In this document: positions 30,362 to 39,306 of the stretch, in pieces
Layout of the letters: every line of letters begins with the position of its first letter
How positions within the stretch are numbered: position 1 is the stretch's first letter
NCBI RefSeq assembly: GCF_030063135.1
Contig: NZ_JASISO010000019.1
Location: 95,215 to 134,598, forward strand
DNA: 39,384 bases
Source: Streptomyces sp. G-G2
GTDB lineage: Bacteria > Actinomycetota > Actinomycetes > Streptomycetales > Streptomycetaceae
Reading direction: 5' to 3'
Notes under the pieces: generated by a model
Databases searched by the model: none
What the model was told of the DNA's origin: nothing
Seen by the model: the letters and a program-made list of their open reading frames with translations, nothing else
Position numbers and translations under genes: made by a program

Positions 30362-30447
30362 CGGGGGCCGGGGGCGGCGGGAGTGAGGGCGGGCGCGGCC
30401 GGGGCGGTGCTGGGGGCGCGGGCGGGGCCGGGGCTGGGGGCGGGGTC
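30362..30447. other. G-rich tract with quadruplex potential
   Basis: The 86 bases between the permease and P450 stop codons hold many runs of three to five G on the plus strand, separated by one to a few bases. The tract could fold into G-quadruplexes and act as a transcription roadblock between convergent genes. No protein frame is convincing here. Confidence 0.6.
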
Positions 30448-31656
30448 TCAGAACTCGACGAGCAGCTCCCGCAGCCCCCGGATCACATACCCGTCCCGCC
30501 ACCGCGGCTCGCGCACGAGCCGCAGGGGAGGGACGCCGGCGTCCAGCAACGCCCCGAAGGAGCAGGCGAGTTCCAGCCTGGCCAGCGGCGCGCCCAGGCA
30601 GTAGTGGATCCCGGCCCCCAAGGACAGGTGCGGATTGTCCGTCCGTACGAGGTCCAGCTCGTCGGGTCGCGCGAAGCGCGCCGGGTCGCGGTTGGCGGAG
30701 CCGAAGAGCAGCGCCACCTCGGCGCCGCGCGGGATGAGGGTGTCCCCGACCCGGATGTCTTCGAGCACCCAGCGTTCGAACAGCTGGAGCGGTGTGTCGT
30801 AGCGCATCAGTTCATCCACAGCTGTGGACAACTTTTCGGGATCGGCCCGAAGATCTTCGAGCGCGGCCGGATTCCGGAACAGGGCCCACCAGCCGTTGGC
30901 CGTGGAGTTCACGGTCGCCTCGTGTCCCGCGTTGAGCAGCAGGACACAGGTGGAGATCATCTCCTGTTCGCTGAGCCTGCCACCGTCCTCGTCGTCGTGC
31001 GCGGCGATCAGTGCGGAGATCAGGTCCGGCCCCGGGTCCTCGCGCCGCTCGGCGATCAGGCCGCGGAGGTACGCGCTGAACTCCAGGCTCGCCCGCACCG
31101 CCCGCGCGGCGCTCTCCGGGCCGGGCCGCAGCTCGTACATCCCGCAGATGTCCGCCGACCACGGCCGCAGCGGGCCCCGGTCCGCCTCCGGGATCCCGAG
31201 CAGCTCGGCGATCACCGCGACGGGCAGCGGCTCCGCGACGGCCGTGAGCAGATCCCCGCCCCCGGCCGCGACGAAGCGGGCGACCAGCTCCCGCGCCATC
31301 CGCTCCACGGCGGGAGCCAGCCGCTCCACGGTGCGCGGAGTGAACGCCTTCGCGACGAGCCGCCGCACCCGGGCGTGCGCGGGATCCTCCAGATCCAGCA
31401 GCGCGTTGCCGTTGAGGACATGGAACGGCTCGTGCTCCGGCGGCGGCGCGCTGCGCCCGAACTCCTCGTGGCTGAACCGGTGCAGGTACGTCCGTCCGAG
31501 CCTGCGGTCCCGCAGCAGCGCGCTCACATCGGCGTGGTGCGGGACCAGCCACTGCCCGGTCGCCTCGCACCACAGGGCCCGCCCCCGCTTCCGCAACTCG
31601 CGGTAGGCGGGATAGGGGTCGGCGACGAAGGCGGCGTCCCAGGGATCGAAATCCAT
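30448..31656 (-). CDS. Cytochrome P450
   Basis: The 402-residue soluble monooxygenase has the actinomycete P450 landmarks: LDLEDPAHARVRRLVAKAFTPR (C-helix heme propionate contact), the I-helix AGHEAT with the oxygen-activating threonine, ELMRYD (ExxR), and the heme loop LSLGAGIHYCLG with Cys353 as the thiolate ligand. The first residue of the heme loop is Leu where Phe is commoner. It would need a ferredoxin and reductase, not present here. Only nine bases separate its start from the response regulator stop, so it is probably the last gene of the two-component operon. Substrate unknown; secondary metabolites or fatty acids are usual. Confidence 0.95.
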   Translation of the reverse strand: MDFDPWDAAFVADPYPAYRELRKRGRALWCEATGQWLVPHHADVSALLRDRRLGRTYLHRFSHEEFGRSAPPPEHEPFHVLNGNALLDLEDPAHARVRRLVAKAFTPRTVERLAPAVERMARELVARFVAAGGGDLLTAVAEPLPVAVIAELLGIPEADRGPLRPWSADICGMYELRPGPESAARAVRASLEFSAYLRGLIAERREDPGPDLISALIAAHDDEDGGRLSEQEMISTCVLLLNAGHEATVNSTANGWWALFRNPAALEDLRADPEKLSTAVDELMRYDTPLQLFERWVLEDIRVGDTLIPRGAEVALLFGSANRDPARFARPDELDLVRTDNPHLSLGAGIHYCLGAPLARLELACSFGALLDAGVPPLRLVREPRWRDGYVIRGLRELLVEF

Positions 31657-31665
31657 CCCCGCACC

Positions 31666-32325
31666 CTACGCCGGAGTGACCAGCCGGGTCTCGTACGCGT
31701 ACACGGCGGCCTGGGTGCGGTCCCGGAGGCCCAACTTGACCAGGATCCGGCTCACATGGGTCTTGATCGTGGATTCCGCGACCACCAGGCGGTCGGCTAT
31801 CTCCACGTTGGACAGGCCCTGCGCGATGAGGATCAGTACCTCCGTCTCCCGCTCCGTCAGGTCCTCCACCGATCCCGGCGCCGTCGCCCGGGGGGTGTCC
31901 GCCAGCTTCGCGAACTCCACGATCAGCCGCTTGGTCACCGAGGGCGCCAGCAGCGCCTCCCCGGCCGCCACCACCCGCACCCCGTCGGCCAGTTCCCGGG
32001 CCGATGCGTCCTTGAGCAGGAACCCGGAGGCTCCGGCCCGCAGCGCCTGGTACACGTACTCGTCGAGGTCGAAGGTCGTCAGGACCAGCACCTTCGCGTC
32101 CGCGTCCGCCGCGACGATCTGCCGCGTCGCCTCCAGACCGTTCATCACCGGCATCCGGATGTCCATCAGCACCACGTCGGGCCGCAGCGCCGACACCTGC
32201 TCCACGGCCTCCTGGCCGTCGACCGCCTCGCCCACCACCTCGATCCCGGGCATCGCGTTGAGCAGGACGGAGAACCCCTCCCGGACCATCATCTGATCGT
32301 CCACGATCAGCACCCGGATCGTCAT
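31666..32325 (-). CDS. NarL/LuxR-type response regulator (pair 1)
   Basis: The 219-residue product has a receiver domain with phosphoacceptor Asp55 (VVLMDIRMP), the conserved Lys in FLLKDAS, and a C-terminal LuxR-type helix-turn-helix (LTERETEVLILIAQGLSN, then ADRLVVAESTIKTHVSRIL). Its first bases overlap the end of the kinase gene by four (ATGA). It closely resembles the response regulator at 33729-34400, so the two kinase-regulator pairs look like a tandem duplication. Targets may include the adjacent P450 gene. Confidence 0.95.
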   Translation of the reverse strand: MTIRVLIVDDQMMVREGFSVLLNAMPGIEVVGEAVDGQEAVEQVSALRPDVVLMDIRMPVMNGLEATRQIVAADADAKVLVLTTFDLDEYVYQALRAGASGFLLKDASARELADGVRVVAAGEALLAPSVTKRLIVEFAKLADTPRATAPGSVEDLTERETEVLILIAQGLSNVEIADRLVVAESTIKTHVSRILVKLGLRDRTQAAVYAYETRLVTPA

Positions 32326-33641
32326 GCGGCGTCCTCGACGGGCCTGCTGCGCACCGGTATGAACACGGACACCTCGTACCCGCCGTCCGCGGTCTCCCCG
32401 GCGGTCATCTCACCCTCCAGCATGGCCACCCGCTCCCTCATTCCGGTGATGCCGTGTCCCGCGCCCGGCGAGGGACGCACGTCCCCGGTCGGCGCGCCAT
32501 TGACGATCCGCACCCCCAGCCCGCCCAGCACGTACGAGACCTCGACCCCGGCCGCCGCTCCCGGAGCGTGGCGCAGGCTGTTGCTCAGCGCCTCCTGGAT
32601 GATCCGGTACGCCGACAGCTCCACGCCCTGCGGCAGCTCCCGCACCGAGCCCGTCACCGTCTTGTCCACACCCAGCCCGGCCTCCCGCACATTGGCCAGC
32701 AGCCCCTCCAGCGAGGCCAGCGTCGGCTGCGGGGCGTCCGGGGCCTCATAGTCCGCGGACCGCACCACCCCCAGCACTCGCCGCAGTTCGGTGAGCGCCG
32801 CCACCGCGTTCTCCCGGATGGTGACGAACGCGGCCTCCAGCTCCGGCGGCGGGTTCTTCACCCGGTACGGGGCGGCCTCCGCCTGGATCGCGACCACCGA
32901 CATGTGGTGGGCCACCACGTCGTGCAGTTCGCGCGCGATCGTCGTCCGCTCCTCCAGCAGCGTCCGCCGGTCCCGCTCCACCGCCGTGACCTCCTGCTGC
33001 GCCGTGACCTCCTGCTCGGCCGCCGCCCGGATGTGGCGCACGCTCACCACCAGCATCGCCAGCGCCGAGACGAGGACCATCGGCATGGTGTCCAGGGACT
33101 GGCCCCGGCTGAGCAGCACGGACAGGGCGACCCCGGACGCCGAGCTGACCGCCCACATCCAGGCCGCCGCCCGGGGGCCGGTCCGGATGGCCACGACCGT
33201 CAGCACGGTCAGATGCCCGAAGAAGGAACTCGGTGACCAGGGCCAGACCACCGAACCGGTCGCATTGAGCACGCCGAACACCGCGATGATCGCCATCTGT
33301 GTCCAGAAGGCGCCGATCGGCCGCACCAGCGTCATCAGCACCGGCACGGCGGACATCAGCCCGATCACCAGGGATCGGGAAGGAGATTCGTAGCCGCCGT
33401 GGCCCGCCGTGGTCAGCGCGATGAACGCCGCCAGCACCACCAGGGCATGGGGGGCGTAGGCGGCTTCGGGCCGTATCCGCTCGGGAAGGCGGCGGATCAG
33501 TGGGCCGTCCGTACGCATGGGCCGGAGCGGCTGGTAGGCGAAGGCATCCACGATCAGATCCTGGCGCAGGTTCCGCAGGAACCCCGACGCCAGCCGGATC
33601 TCAGGGGTCCGGGGGTCTGCCCCGGTGGTCGTCTCGGTCAC
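32322..33641 (-). CDS. DesK/NarL-type sensor histidine kinase (pair 1)
   Basis: The 439-residue membrane kinase has several hydrophobic segments at about 65-200 (for example HALVVLAAFIALTTAG). The dimerisation helix carries His240 in ARELHDVVAHHM. The HATPase_c domain has an N box with SLRHAPGA and the G boxes GAGHGITGMRER and GGYEVSVFIP. There is no large extracellular domain, so the signal is probably sensed in the membrane. It starts close to an 87-base gap containing palindromic sequence, so a separate promoter for this pair and the P450 is possible. Confidence 0.93.
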   Translation of the reverse strand: MTETTTGADPRTPEIRLASGFLRNLRQDLIVDAFAYQPLRPMRTDGPLIRRLPERIRPEAAYAPHALVVLAAFIALTTAGHGGYESPSRSLVIGLMSAVPVLMTLVRPIGAFWTQMAIIAVFGVLNATGSVVWPWSPSSFFGHLTVLTVVAIRTGPRAAAWMWAVSSASGVALSVLLSRGQSLDTMPMVLVSALAMLVVSVRHIRAAAEQEVTAQQEVTAVERDRRTLLEERTTIARELHDVVAHHMSVVAIQAEAAPYRVKNPPPELEAAFVTIRENAVAALTELRRVLGVVRSADYEAPDAPQPTLASLEGLLANVREAGLGVDKTVTGSVRELPQGVELSAYRIIQEALSNSLRHAPGAAAGVEVSYVLGGLGVRIVNGAPTGDVRPSPGAGHGITGMRERVAMLEGEMTAGETADGGYEVSVFIPVRSRPVEDAA

Positions 33642-33728
33642 TTGTGAACCGTAGGCCGCTACCCCCCTGGTCCGCGTCGCCGCATATGGGGATATCCCGG
33701 GGTCCCCCTCAAGTACTACCCGGGGGAG
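33642..33728. promoter_or_regulatory. Gap with GGGATATCCC palindrome between the two kinase operon halves
   Basis: GGGATATCCC at 33689-33698 is a perfect 10-bp palindrome. TCCCCC (33703-33708) can pair with GGGGGA (33722-33727) just after the upstream response regulator. The gap may thus contain that gene's terminator and an autoregulated promoter for pair 1. Confidence 0.4.
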
Positions 33729-34400
33729 TCAGTAGCCCGTCGGACGGACCAGACCCGTCTCGTACGCGAAGACGGCGGCCTGTGTGCGGTCCCGCAGGCC
33801 CAGTTTCACCAGGATCCGGCTCACATGGGTCTTCACGGTCTGCTCGGCCACGATCAGGTGGGCCGCGATCTCCCCGTTGGACAGGCCCTGGGCGACCAGC
33901 GACAGCACTTCCGTCTCCCGCTCGGTCAGCTCCGCGATCCGCTCCCTGGACGGCGCCCGCGGCGCCCCCAGCCGGGAGAACTCGGTGATCAGCCGCTTGG
34001 TGATGTTCGGCGAGAGCAGTGCCTCGCCCGCCGCGACCACCCGGACCGCCTCGGCCAGCTGATCGGCGGAGGCGTCCTTGAGCATGAACCCGGAGGCCCC
34101 CGCGCGCAGCGCCTCATAGACGTACTCGTCCAGGTCGAAGGTGGTCAGCACCAGCACCTTGACGGTGGCGCCCGGCTGCCCCGTGATGGCCGCGGTCGCC
34201 TCGATCCCGCCCACCCCCGGCATCCGGATGTCCATCAGCACCACGTCCGGCGCGAGTTCGGCGACCCTCGCGATCGCGTCCGCGCCGTCGACGGCCTGCC
34301 CGACCACCTCTATGTCCGGCTGGGCGTTGAGCAGCACGGTGAAGCCCTGCCTGACCATCATCTGATCGTCGGCGATCATGACCCGGATCGGTGTGGTCAT
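33729..34400 (-). CDS. NarL/LuxR-type response regulator (pair 2)
   Basis: The 223-residue product has receiver Asp57 in VVLMDIRMP, MLKDASADQLAEAV, and the LuxR-type DNA-binding part LTERETEVLSLVAQGLSNGEIAAH followed by LIVAEQTVKTHVSRIL. The ATG shares one base with the kinase stop (TGATG), so it is made together with its kinase. Most of the receiver and nearly all of the recognition helix agree with those of pair 1, suggesting recent duplication and possible cross-binding. Confidence 0.94.
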   Translation of the reverse strand: MTTPIRVMIADDQMMVRQGFTVLLNAQPDIEVVGQAVDGADAIARVAELAPDVVLMDIRMPGVGGIEATAAITGQPGATVKVLVLTTFDLDEYVYEALRAGASGFMLKDASADQLAEAVRVVAAGEALLSPNITKRLITEFSRLGAPRAPSRERIAELTERETEVLSLVAQGLSNGEIAAHLIVAEQTVKTHVSRILVKLGLRDRTQAAVFAYETGLVRPTGY

Positions 34401-35731
34401 CAGTTTCTGCTTTCCTCGGGGACGGACCCGGACGGCGGATCCGTCGGGAGTATGACGCTCACCTCGTATCCACCGCCGGGCCGCGGACCGGCCGCCATCT
34501 CGCCACCCAGCATGCCCGCCCGCTCCCTCATCCCCAGCAGCCCGTGCCCCGCTCCGGGCGACGGCGAGGCGGAACGGGTCGGGGCGGTGTTGGCGACACA
34601 CAGGTGCAGACTGCGCGGTCCGTACGCCAGACCCACCTCCACCCGGGAACCGGGGGCGTGGCGAAGACAGTTGCTCAGCGCCTCCTGCACCACCCGGTAC
34701 GCGGTCAGCTCCACGCCCGGAGTCAGCGGCCGCGGCTCGCCCGCGATCTCCGTGCTGACCTCCAGCCCGGCCGCCCGCACATTGGCCACGAGCGCGTCGA
34801 GTTCGCCCAGCGTGGGCTGCGGATGATGTGGATTCGCCGGATCGCCGGGATCTTCCGAACGCAGCACGCCCAGCACCCTGCGCAGTTCGGTCAGGGCCTC
34901 CAGCGCATTGCCTCGGATCCCCGACAGGTTCTCCTTCAGCTCTTCGGAGGGATTCTCCGCGAGGTGCACGGCGACCTGGGCCTGAATGGAGATGACCGAC
35001 ATGTGGTGCGCCACCACGTCGTGCAGTTCGCGGGCGATCCGGCTGCGTTCCTCCAGCAGGGTGCGCTGGGCGCGCTCCGCCTCGGTGAGGGTTTCCTGCT
35101 CGACCAGCCTGCCCCGGGCCAGCCGCAGCGACCGCAGCAACTGCCCCACCAGACCGATGATGCCGAGGACCAGCGCCGCCTCGGCCACGCTGGACGTACC
35201 CGGCGGGGGCCGGAAGTTCAACTCGAGCAGCAGATCGAGCACGAGGGTGGTGACGATCACCGCCGCGGTCACCCGGGGCGGCTTGCGCAGCGCCACCAGC
35301 AGCACGACCGGCGCGAACGCGAACACCCCGGCCGGCAGCCACGGCCAGGGCTGGCCCAGGCTGATGTGCTCGTAGGTCTCCGACGCGATGCCCGCCGCCG
35401 CGGCCAGGGCGACCCACCACCCCGCGATCGGCCAGAACATGGCGAGCAGGATGGAGGCCGAGGTCAGTACGGTCAGCAGGAACCCGGCGGCCCCGTACAC
35501 CCGGTAGTCGCCGCTCAGCTGGTTCTGGACGACGCCACCGAGGAACACGGCCAGGTACCCGAGCAGCACGTGCGGCAGCCAGGCCAGCCAGCGCGGCCGG
35601 GCCATCCGCGGCAGCGGGTCCCAGGACGAGGTGAGCAGATCCTCCGAGAGGGTCCGCAGCGCGCCCCGGATCCTCCCGGGGCGGCTGTCCGTGGTGTCGA
35701 TCCGCGCTTTCACGAGGCTCACCCTAGGCAC
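34400..35731 (-). CDS. DesK/NarL-type sensor histidine kinase (pair 2)
   Basis: The 443-residue membrane kinase has hydrophobic segments at about 50-200 (LLGYLAVFLGGVVQNQL and neighbours), a dimerisation helix with His237 in ARELHDVVAHHM, and an ATPase domain with NCLRHAPGS and GAGHGLLGMRER. GTG 35731 starts inside the last eight bases of the acyltransferase gene, which shows translational coupling; a GTG at 35722 is an alternative. The signal is unknown. Its upstream neighbours suggest a link with envelope lipid or sugar modification. Confidence 0.92.
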   Translation of the reverse strand: MPRVSLVKARIDTTDSRPGRIRGALRTLSEDLLTSSWDPLPRMARPRWLAWLPHVLLGYLAVFLGGVVQNQLSGDYRVYGAAGFLLTVLTSASILLAMFWPIAGWWVALAAAAGIASETYEHISLGQPWPWLPAGVFAFAPVVLLVALRKPPRVTAAVIVTTLVLDLLLELNFRPPPGTSSVAEAALVLGIIGLVGQLLRSLRLARGRLVEQETLTEAERAQRTLLEERSRIARELHDVVAHHMSVISIQAQVAVHLAENPSEELKENLSGIRGNALEALTELRRVLGVLRSEDPGDPANPHHPQPTLGELDALVANVRAAGLEVSTEIAGEPRPLTPGVELTAYRVVQEALSNCLRHAPGSRVEVGLAYGPRSLHLCVANTAPTRSASPSPGAGHGLLGMRERAGMLGGEMAAGPRPGGGYEVSVILPTDPPSGSVPEESRN

Positions 35732-36917
35732 GCGTCACCACGGCCGCGGGAGCGGCTCCGGTGCGCACGACGTGGGAGGCGCCGGACGACCGCCGCTCGG
35801 GCCCGCCCTGCTCGTGCACCCGGAACGCGGCCCAGCAGACCAGCAGCATCGCCGCGAACACCGGAAGCCACATCAGCCGCGCCGCCAGCCAGGCCGGGGA
35901 GTCCGGCACCGTGTGCAGACCGGGCAGGTCGGTCCCGCTCAGCAGGCCCAGGGCGGTGACGGACATCATCGCGGTCTGGTGCCACAGGAACACCGTCATC
36001 GCGGACAGGTTGACCAGCGCCACCCCCGCCCAGGCCCCGGGCCCGCGCATGGCCCGCGCCAGGGGCTCCCGGACCAGCAGGGCCAGCCCGCACTGGGCCA
36101 GACCGAAGGTGACCACGGCCAGCGTCGGCGGGTTCAGGTTCGAGATCGAGGCCCCCGGAACGCCCACCATCGACGCCGGATACCCACCCCACACGACCAG
36201 GGCGGCCGTGCCCGCGACCCCGCCCGCCAGCGTCAGCGCCGCCGGGGTCCGCCGGGCGAACGCGCCCCGGGACCAGGCCGCCCCCAGGGTGTAGGGCACG
36301 AGCCAGCCCCCCAGCACATTGACCCAGCCGATCCAGCCGGGCCCGCCCAGGGCGAACCGCCACACGTCCACCACCGCGACGACGGCCAGCGGCCACAGCG
36401 GATTCAGCCGGGCCACCAGCGGAGTCAGCGCGGTCAGCCCCGCGAACACCAGCAGGAACCACAGCGGGGACAGCACCAGCTTCACCAGCCCCCGGACCGT
36501 GCCGTATTCGACCCCGGCCGCCAGCATCGCGACGGACGCGACCGTCCACAGCACGAGCACCGCCGCGACCGGTCGGAACAGCCGCCCGAGCCGGCGCCCG
36601 ACCCACTCCCCGTACGCCGTCCCGCCCGCCCGGGCCGAGGCGTAGCCCCGGGCGCCCACATGGCCACCGACGAGGAAGAAGACGGCCAGGGTCTGGAAGA
36701 CCCATGACATCGGGGCCAGCCACGGGGTGTACGACAGCGGACTGCTGGCGCTGAGTCCGCCCTTGGCGGTGTTCAGCGAGGTGACCAGCCAGTGCCCCAG
36801 GACCACCCCGAGGATCGCGACGGCACGCAGCGCGTCCACCGTGCGGTCCCGGTCGGCGGGGGTGGCGGCGTCGATGCGACCGGCCATCACGGCCCAGCGG
36901 GCGCGCGGATCACGCAT
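35724..36917 (-). CDS. Acyltransferase-3 family membrane protein
   Basis: The 397-residue integral membrane protein has about ten hydrophobic helices and the conserved early pattern of the acyltransferase-3 family: RDRTVDALRAVAILGVVLGHW, with His42 as the likely catalytic histidine, then VFFLVGGHVGARGYASAR. Such enzymes move acyl groups onto extracellular sugars or lipids. A C-terminal cytoplasmic tail of about 35 residues follows. It overlaps the hydrolase gene before it and the kinase gene after it by eight bases each. A shorter start at 36887 is possible. Confidence 0.9.
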   Translation of the reverse strand: MRDPRARWAVMAGRIDAATPADRDRTVDALRAVAILGVVLGHWLVTSLNTAKGGLSASSPLSYTPWLAPMSWVFQTLAVFFLVGGHVGARGYASARAGGTAYGEWVGRRLGRLFRPVAAVLVLWTVASVAMLAAGVEYGTVRGLVKLVLSPLWFLLVFAGLTALTPLVARLNPLWPLAVVAVVDVWRFALGGPGWIGWVNVLGGWLVPYTLGAAWSRGAFARRTPAALTLAGGVAGTAALVVWGGYPASMVGVPGASISNLNPPTLAVVTFGLAQCGLALLVREPLARAMRGPGAWAGVALVNLSAMTVFLWHQTAMMSVTALGLLSGTDLPGLHTVPDSPAWLAARLMWLPVFAAMLLVCWAAFRVHEQGGPERRSSGASHVVRTGAAPAAVVTRA

Positions 36918-37869
36918 GGGAGGCGTCCGAGGCGGTGGTGGCGCCGAGGACGATCCGGGCGAGGCCGTCCAGGGACGCCGTACCGGGCTTGAGGTAGTCG
37001 CTGTGTCCGGCGGACCCGGCGTCGAAGGCGCGGGCGCCGAAGGCCGGATCCACCGGGTCGGTACCGAAGCCGATCCCGCCGAGCCGCACGTGCGGCACCC
37101 GCGCGATCCAGTCCTCGCTGCCGCGCCCGGCCCAGACCCGGGCCGCGGTGGGCAGCCCGGCGGCGGTCTCGGCGCCGGTGCCCGGGCTGCCGAACAAGGC
37201 CATGTCGGTGACCGCCGGACCCGTCCGGGTCCGGGCGCAGACGACCGAGCCGTAGGAGTGGCAGAGCAGCGACTGCCGCGCCCCGCTCGCGCTCAGACGG
37301 CGCAACTCCGCCAGGAACGGCGCCAGTTTCCGGGCGCCGTCATCGGCGCGCGCGGTGGTGAGGACGGTGGTGCTGACCGTGCCGGGGGTGTCGTACCCGA
37401 GCCAGGCGACCACGGCGGAGCGCGGATGCTCGGCCTGGAGGCGCTGCCGCAGGGCGAGAGCCCCCGCACGGAACCTCTGGTAGGTGTCGAGGGTGGTGTC
37501 GGTCCCGGGGACGAGGACCGCGACCCGGTCCGCCGTCGCCAGATCGCCGAGCACCTCGACGGCCCGCCCCGTCCCCCTCCCGTCGAACGACAGGAAGTGG
37601 GCCGACCCGCCCGCCGCCATGGCCCGCAGCTTCGCGGCCCGCTGCGAGCGCCCCGCGTCATCGGCCATCCGGGCCGCCTCGGCCAGATTGGCGAGGTTGG
37701 CGGCGTACCGCTCGGAGGCACTCGCGCCGTCGGCGAACCGGACGGCCACCGGGGCGGGGGCATCGGGGGAGGCGGCCGCGGCCACGGGGAACACGACGGC
37801 CGTGGTGACCAGCGCGGCGAGCAGTGTGCGGCGCAGACGTGCGGGGCGGCTGTTGACACTGCGCGGCAT
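36910..37869 (-). CDS. Secreted DUF1023 alpha/beta hydrolase
   Basis: The 319-residue product has a signal peptide (ARLRRTLLAALVTTAVVFPVAAAA) and the actinobacterial DUF1023 hydrolase domain: FLSFDGRGTGRAVEVLGD, VLVPGTDTTLDTY, YDTPGTVSTTV, nucleophile Ser205 in CHSYGSVV, and GHSDYL with the likely catalytic histidine near the C-terminus. ATG 37869 is preceded by AAGGAA. It is the first gene of the minus-strand array, followed with an eight-base overlap by the acyltransferase. The 229 bases upstream (37870-38098) contain an AT-richer stretch near 37915 that probably holds the promoter, and no other supported gene. Substrate unknown. Confidence 0.9.
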   Translation of the reverse strand: MPRSVNSRPARLRRTLLAALVTTAVVFPVAAAASPDAPAPVAVRFADGASASERYAANLANLAEAARMADDAGRSQRAAKLRAMAAGGSAHFLSFDGRGTGRAVEVLGDLATADRVAVLVPGTDTTLDTYQRFRAGALALRQRLQAEHPRSAVVAWLGYDTPGTVSTTVLTTARADDGARKLAPFLAELRRLSASGARQSLLCHSYGSVVCARTRTGPAVTDMALFGSPGTGAETAAGLPTAARVWAGRGSEDWIARVPHVRLGGIGFGTDPVDPAFGARAFDAGSAGHSDYLKPGTASLDGLARIVLGATTASDASHA

Positions 37870-38098
37870 GTCGTCTTCCTTCGGGCCAGAGGGGCGTTGT
37901 CTCTGGTACCGAAGTTAGAAATCGGGTCCTGTCGTCAGCGTCACGCCAGGGAGTGGGGTTTGCGCGTAGCTCTCGGGTATGACGTGGGTGACACGACTCG
38001 CCCGCGCACAGCGCCGGTACGCGGCCGCGGGCTCAACAGACCAGCTCAGCTCGCCGGTTCAGGCGGCAGGATCGACAGCAGCTGGGCCGGCGTGCGGC

Positions 38099-38497
38099 TC
38101 AGTCCGTCACCAGGGGTTCCACGTACCCGGCGCGCCAGCGCGGCGCAGGGTCCTGCCCGGGGCTGGTCCAGTACTCCCGTGCCCCGACGATCTCCCCGGA
38201 GCGCACCGTCCAGAGCGACACGGCCCGGTACACGACGTGTTCCTGCGGTATCTCGACCTCGGTGACCACGAAGTCCCCGTCGGCGAGTATGCGCAGGACC
38301 TCCACGGACCTCTCGTCCGTGTCACCGTCCCCGGCGCCGTCGCTGTTCACGGCGATGAAGTTGTCGCGGCCGACGATCCGCTCCCCGCTGACCGGCCATT
38401 CGATGACCGCGTCCCGGGCGATCAGCTCACCGACCCCGTCCCAGTCGCGGGCCCCGATCCGCTCCCACAGTTCTGCAACTACGTTCAACGGCTCCAT
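38099..38497 (-). CDS. SnoaL-like/NTF2-fold protein
   Basis: The 132-residue product fits the cone-shaped NTF2/SnoaL fold: NVVAELWERIGARDWDGVGELIARDAVIEWPVSGERIVGRDNFIAVN, then VVTEVEIPQEHVVYRAVSLWTVRSGEIVGAREYW. Members are polyketide cyclases, dehydratases or binding proteins, and many stand alone without a known role. ATG 38497 begins at the natural first helix. A 100-base AT-richer region upstream separates it from the DJ-1 gene on the same strand. Confidence 0.85.
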   Translation of the reverse strand: MEPLNVVAELWERIGARDWDGVGELIARDAVIEWPVSGERIVGRDNFIAVNSDGAGDGDTDERSVEVLRILADGDFVVTEVEIPQEHVVYRAVSLWTVRSGEIVGAREYWTSPGQDPAPRWRAGYVEPLVTD

Positions 38498-38598
38498 GTG
38501 CCGCAGTGTGCGACGCCTGTGACCTGGGCAACAAGCTTTACTTGGAGGCTTATTGACTTCGACACAATCCCCGCCGGGCCGAGGGGATCCCGGCTGGA

Positions 38599-39306
38599 TC
38601 AGACATCGCCCGCCCGGGCCGCCGCCGTCAGCACCGGGAAGGCGCTCGCGTCCGAATCGTGGAACAGCCGGTACCAGGCGTCCAGCACGTCCGGCTTGTA
38701 CACCCCGAGCCGCGCGAAGACCTCGCGGGCGAAGGCGACCGGCTCGGTCGGACCCGCCGTGATCAGATCGCCGTCGGTGACCGCGTCCGCCTCCACGTAC
38801 CGTCCGCCGCCCGCGTACCCCGTGGCCGCCAGGTAGCCCGCGGCGGCGCTGGTGTGCGCGCGGTCGTCGAGCAGGCCCTCGCGGGCGAGACCCGCCGTCG
38901 CCCCGCAGATCGCCGCGACCACGACCCCCGCGTCCAGGAACTCGCGGGCCTTGGCGGCGAAGGGGACGAGGTCGTCCCCCATGTCCCACGACCGCGCACC
39001 GGTGAGGATGAGCAGCGAGGAGTCCTCGGGCCGCAGCGCGTCGATACCCAGGTCGGGCTGGATGCGTACGCCGCCCATGGTGGTCACGGGCGTTCCGGCG
39101 GCCGGACCGACCGTACGGACCCGGTGGCCGCGCTGGGTCAGGTGCGCGGTGGTGTGCCCGGTCTCCCAGTCGGCGTACGTGTCGTAGACCGCGAGGTGGA
39201 CCGGCTTGGACCCGGCCTCCCCGCGCCCCGGGTCGCCGTCCCCGTCCCCCGTACCGACTAGATGAATGAGTCCAAGGGATGACCTGCGGACATAGGACGA
39301 GGGCAT
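38599..39306 (-). CDS. DJ-1/PfpI-family protein, 5' end altered by an insertion
   Basis: The product has the DJ-1/PfpI (glutamine amidotransferase-like) fold: KPVHLAVYDTYADWETGHTTAHL, LLILTGARSWDMGDDL, and VVAAICGATAGLAREGLLDDR, with the reactive cysteine at the nucleophile elbow. It may act on small-molecule or protein carbonyl damage. Family members usually start just before the KPVHL strand. Here no ATG, GTG or TTG lies in frame in the acidic, repeat-like GTGDGDGDPGRGEAGS stretch before it. The frame opens into AT-richer DNA that also carries a transposase gene, with ATG 39306 or GTG 39348 as only starts. The native start seems to have been lost. Confidence 0.75.
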   Translation of the reverse strand: MPSSYVRRSSLGLIHLVGTGDGDGDPGRGEAGSKPVHLAVYDTYADWETGHTTAHLTQRGHRVRTVGPAAGTPVTTMGGVRIQPDLGIDALRPEDSSLLILTGARSWDMGDDLVPFAAKAREFLDAGVVVAAICGATAGLAREGLLDDRAHTSAAAGYLAATGYAGGGRYVEADAVTDGDLITAGPTEPVAFAREVFARLGVYKPDVLDAWYRLFHDSDASAFPVLTAAARAGDV

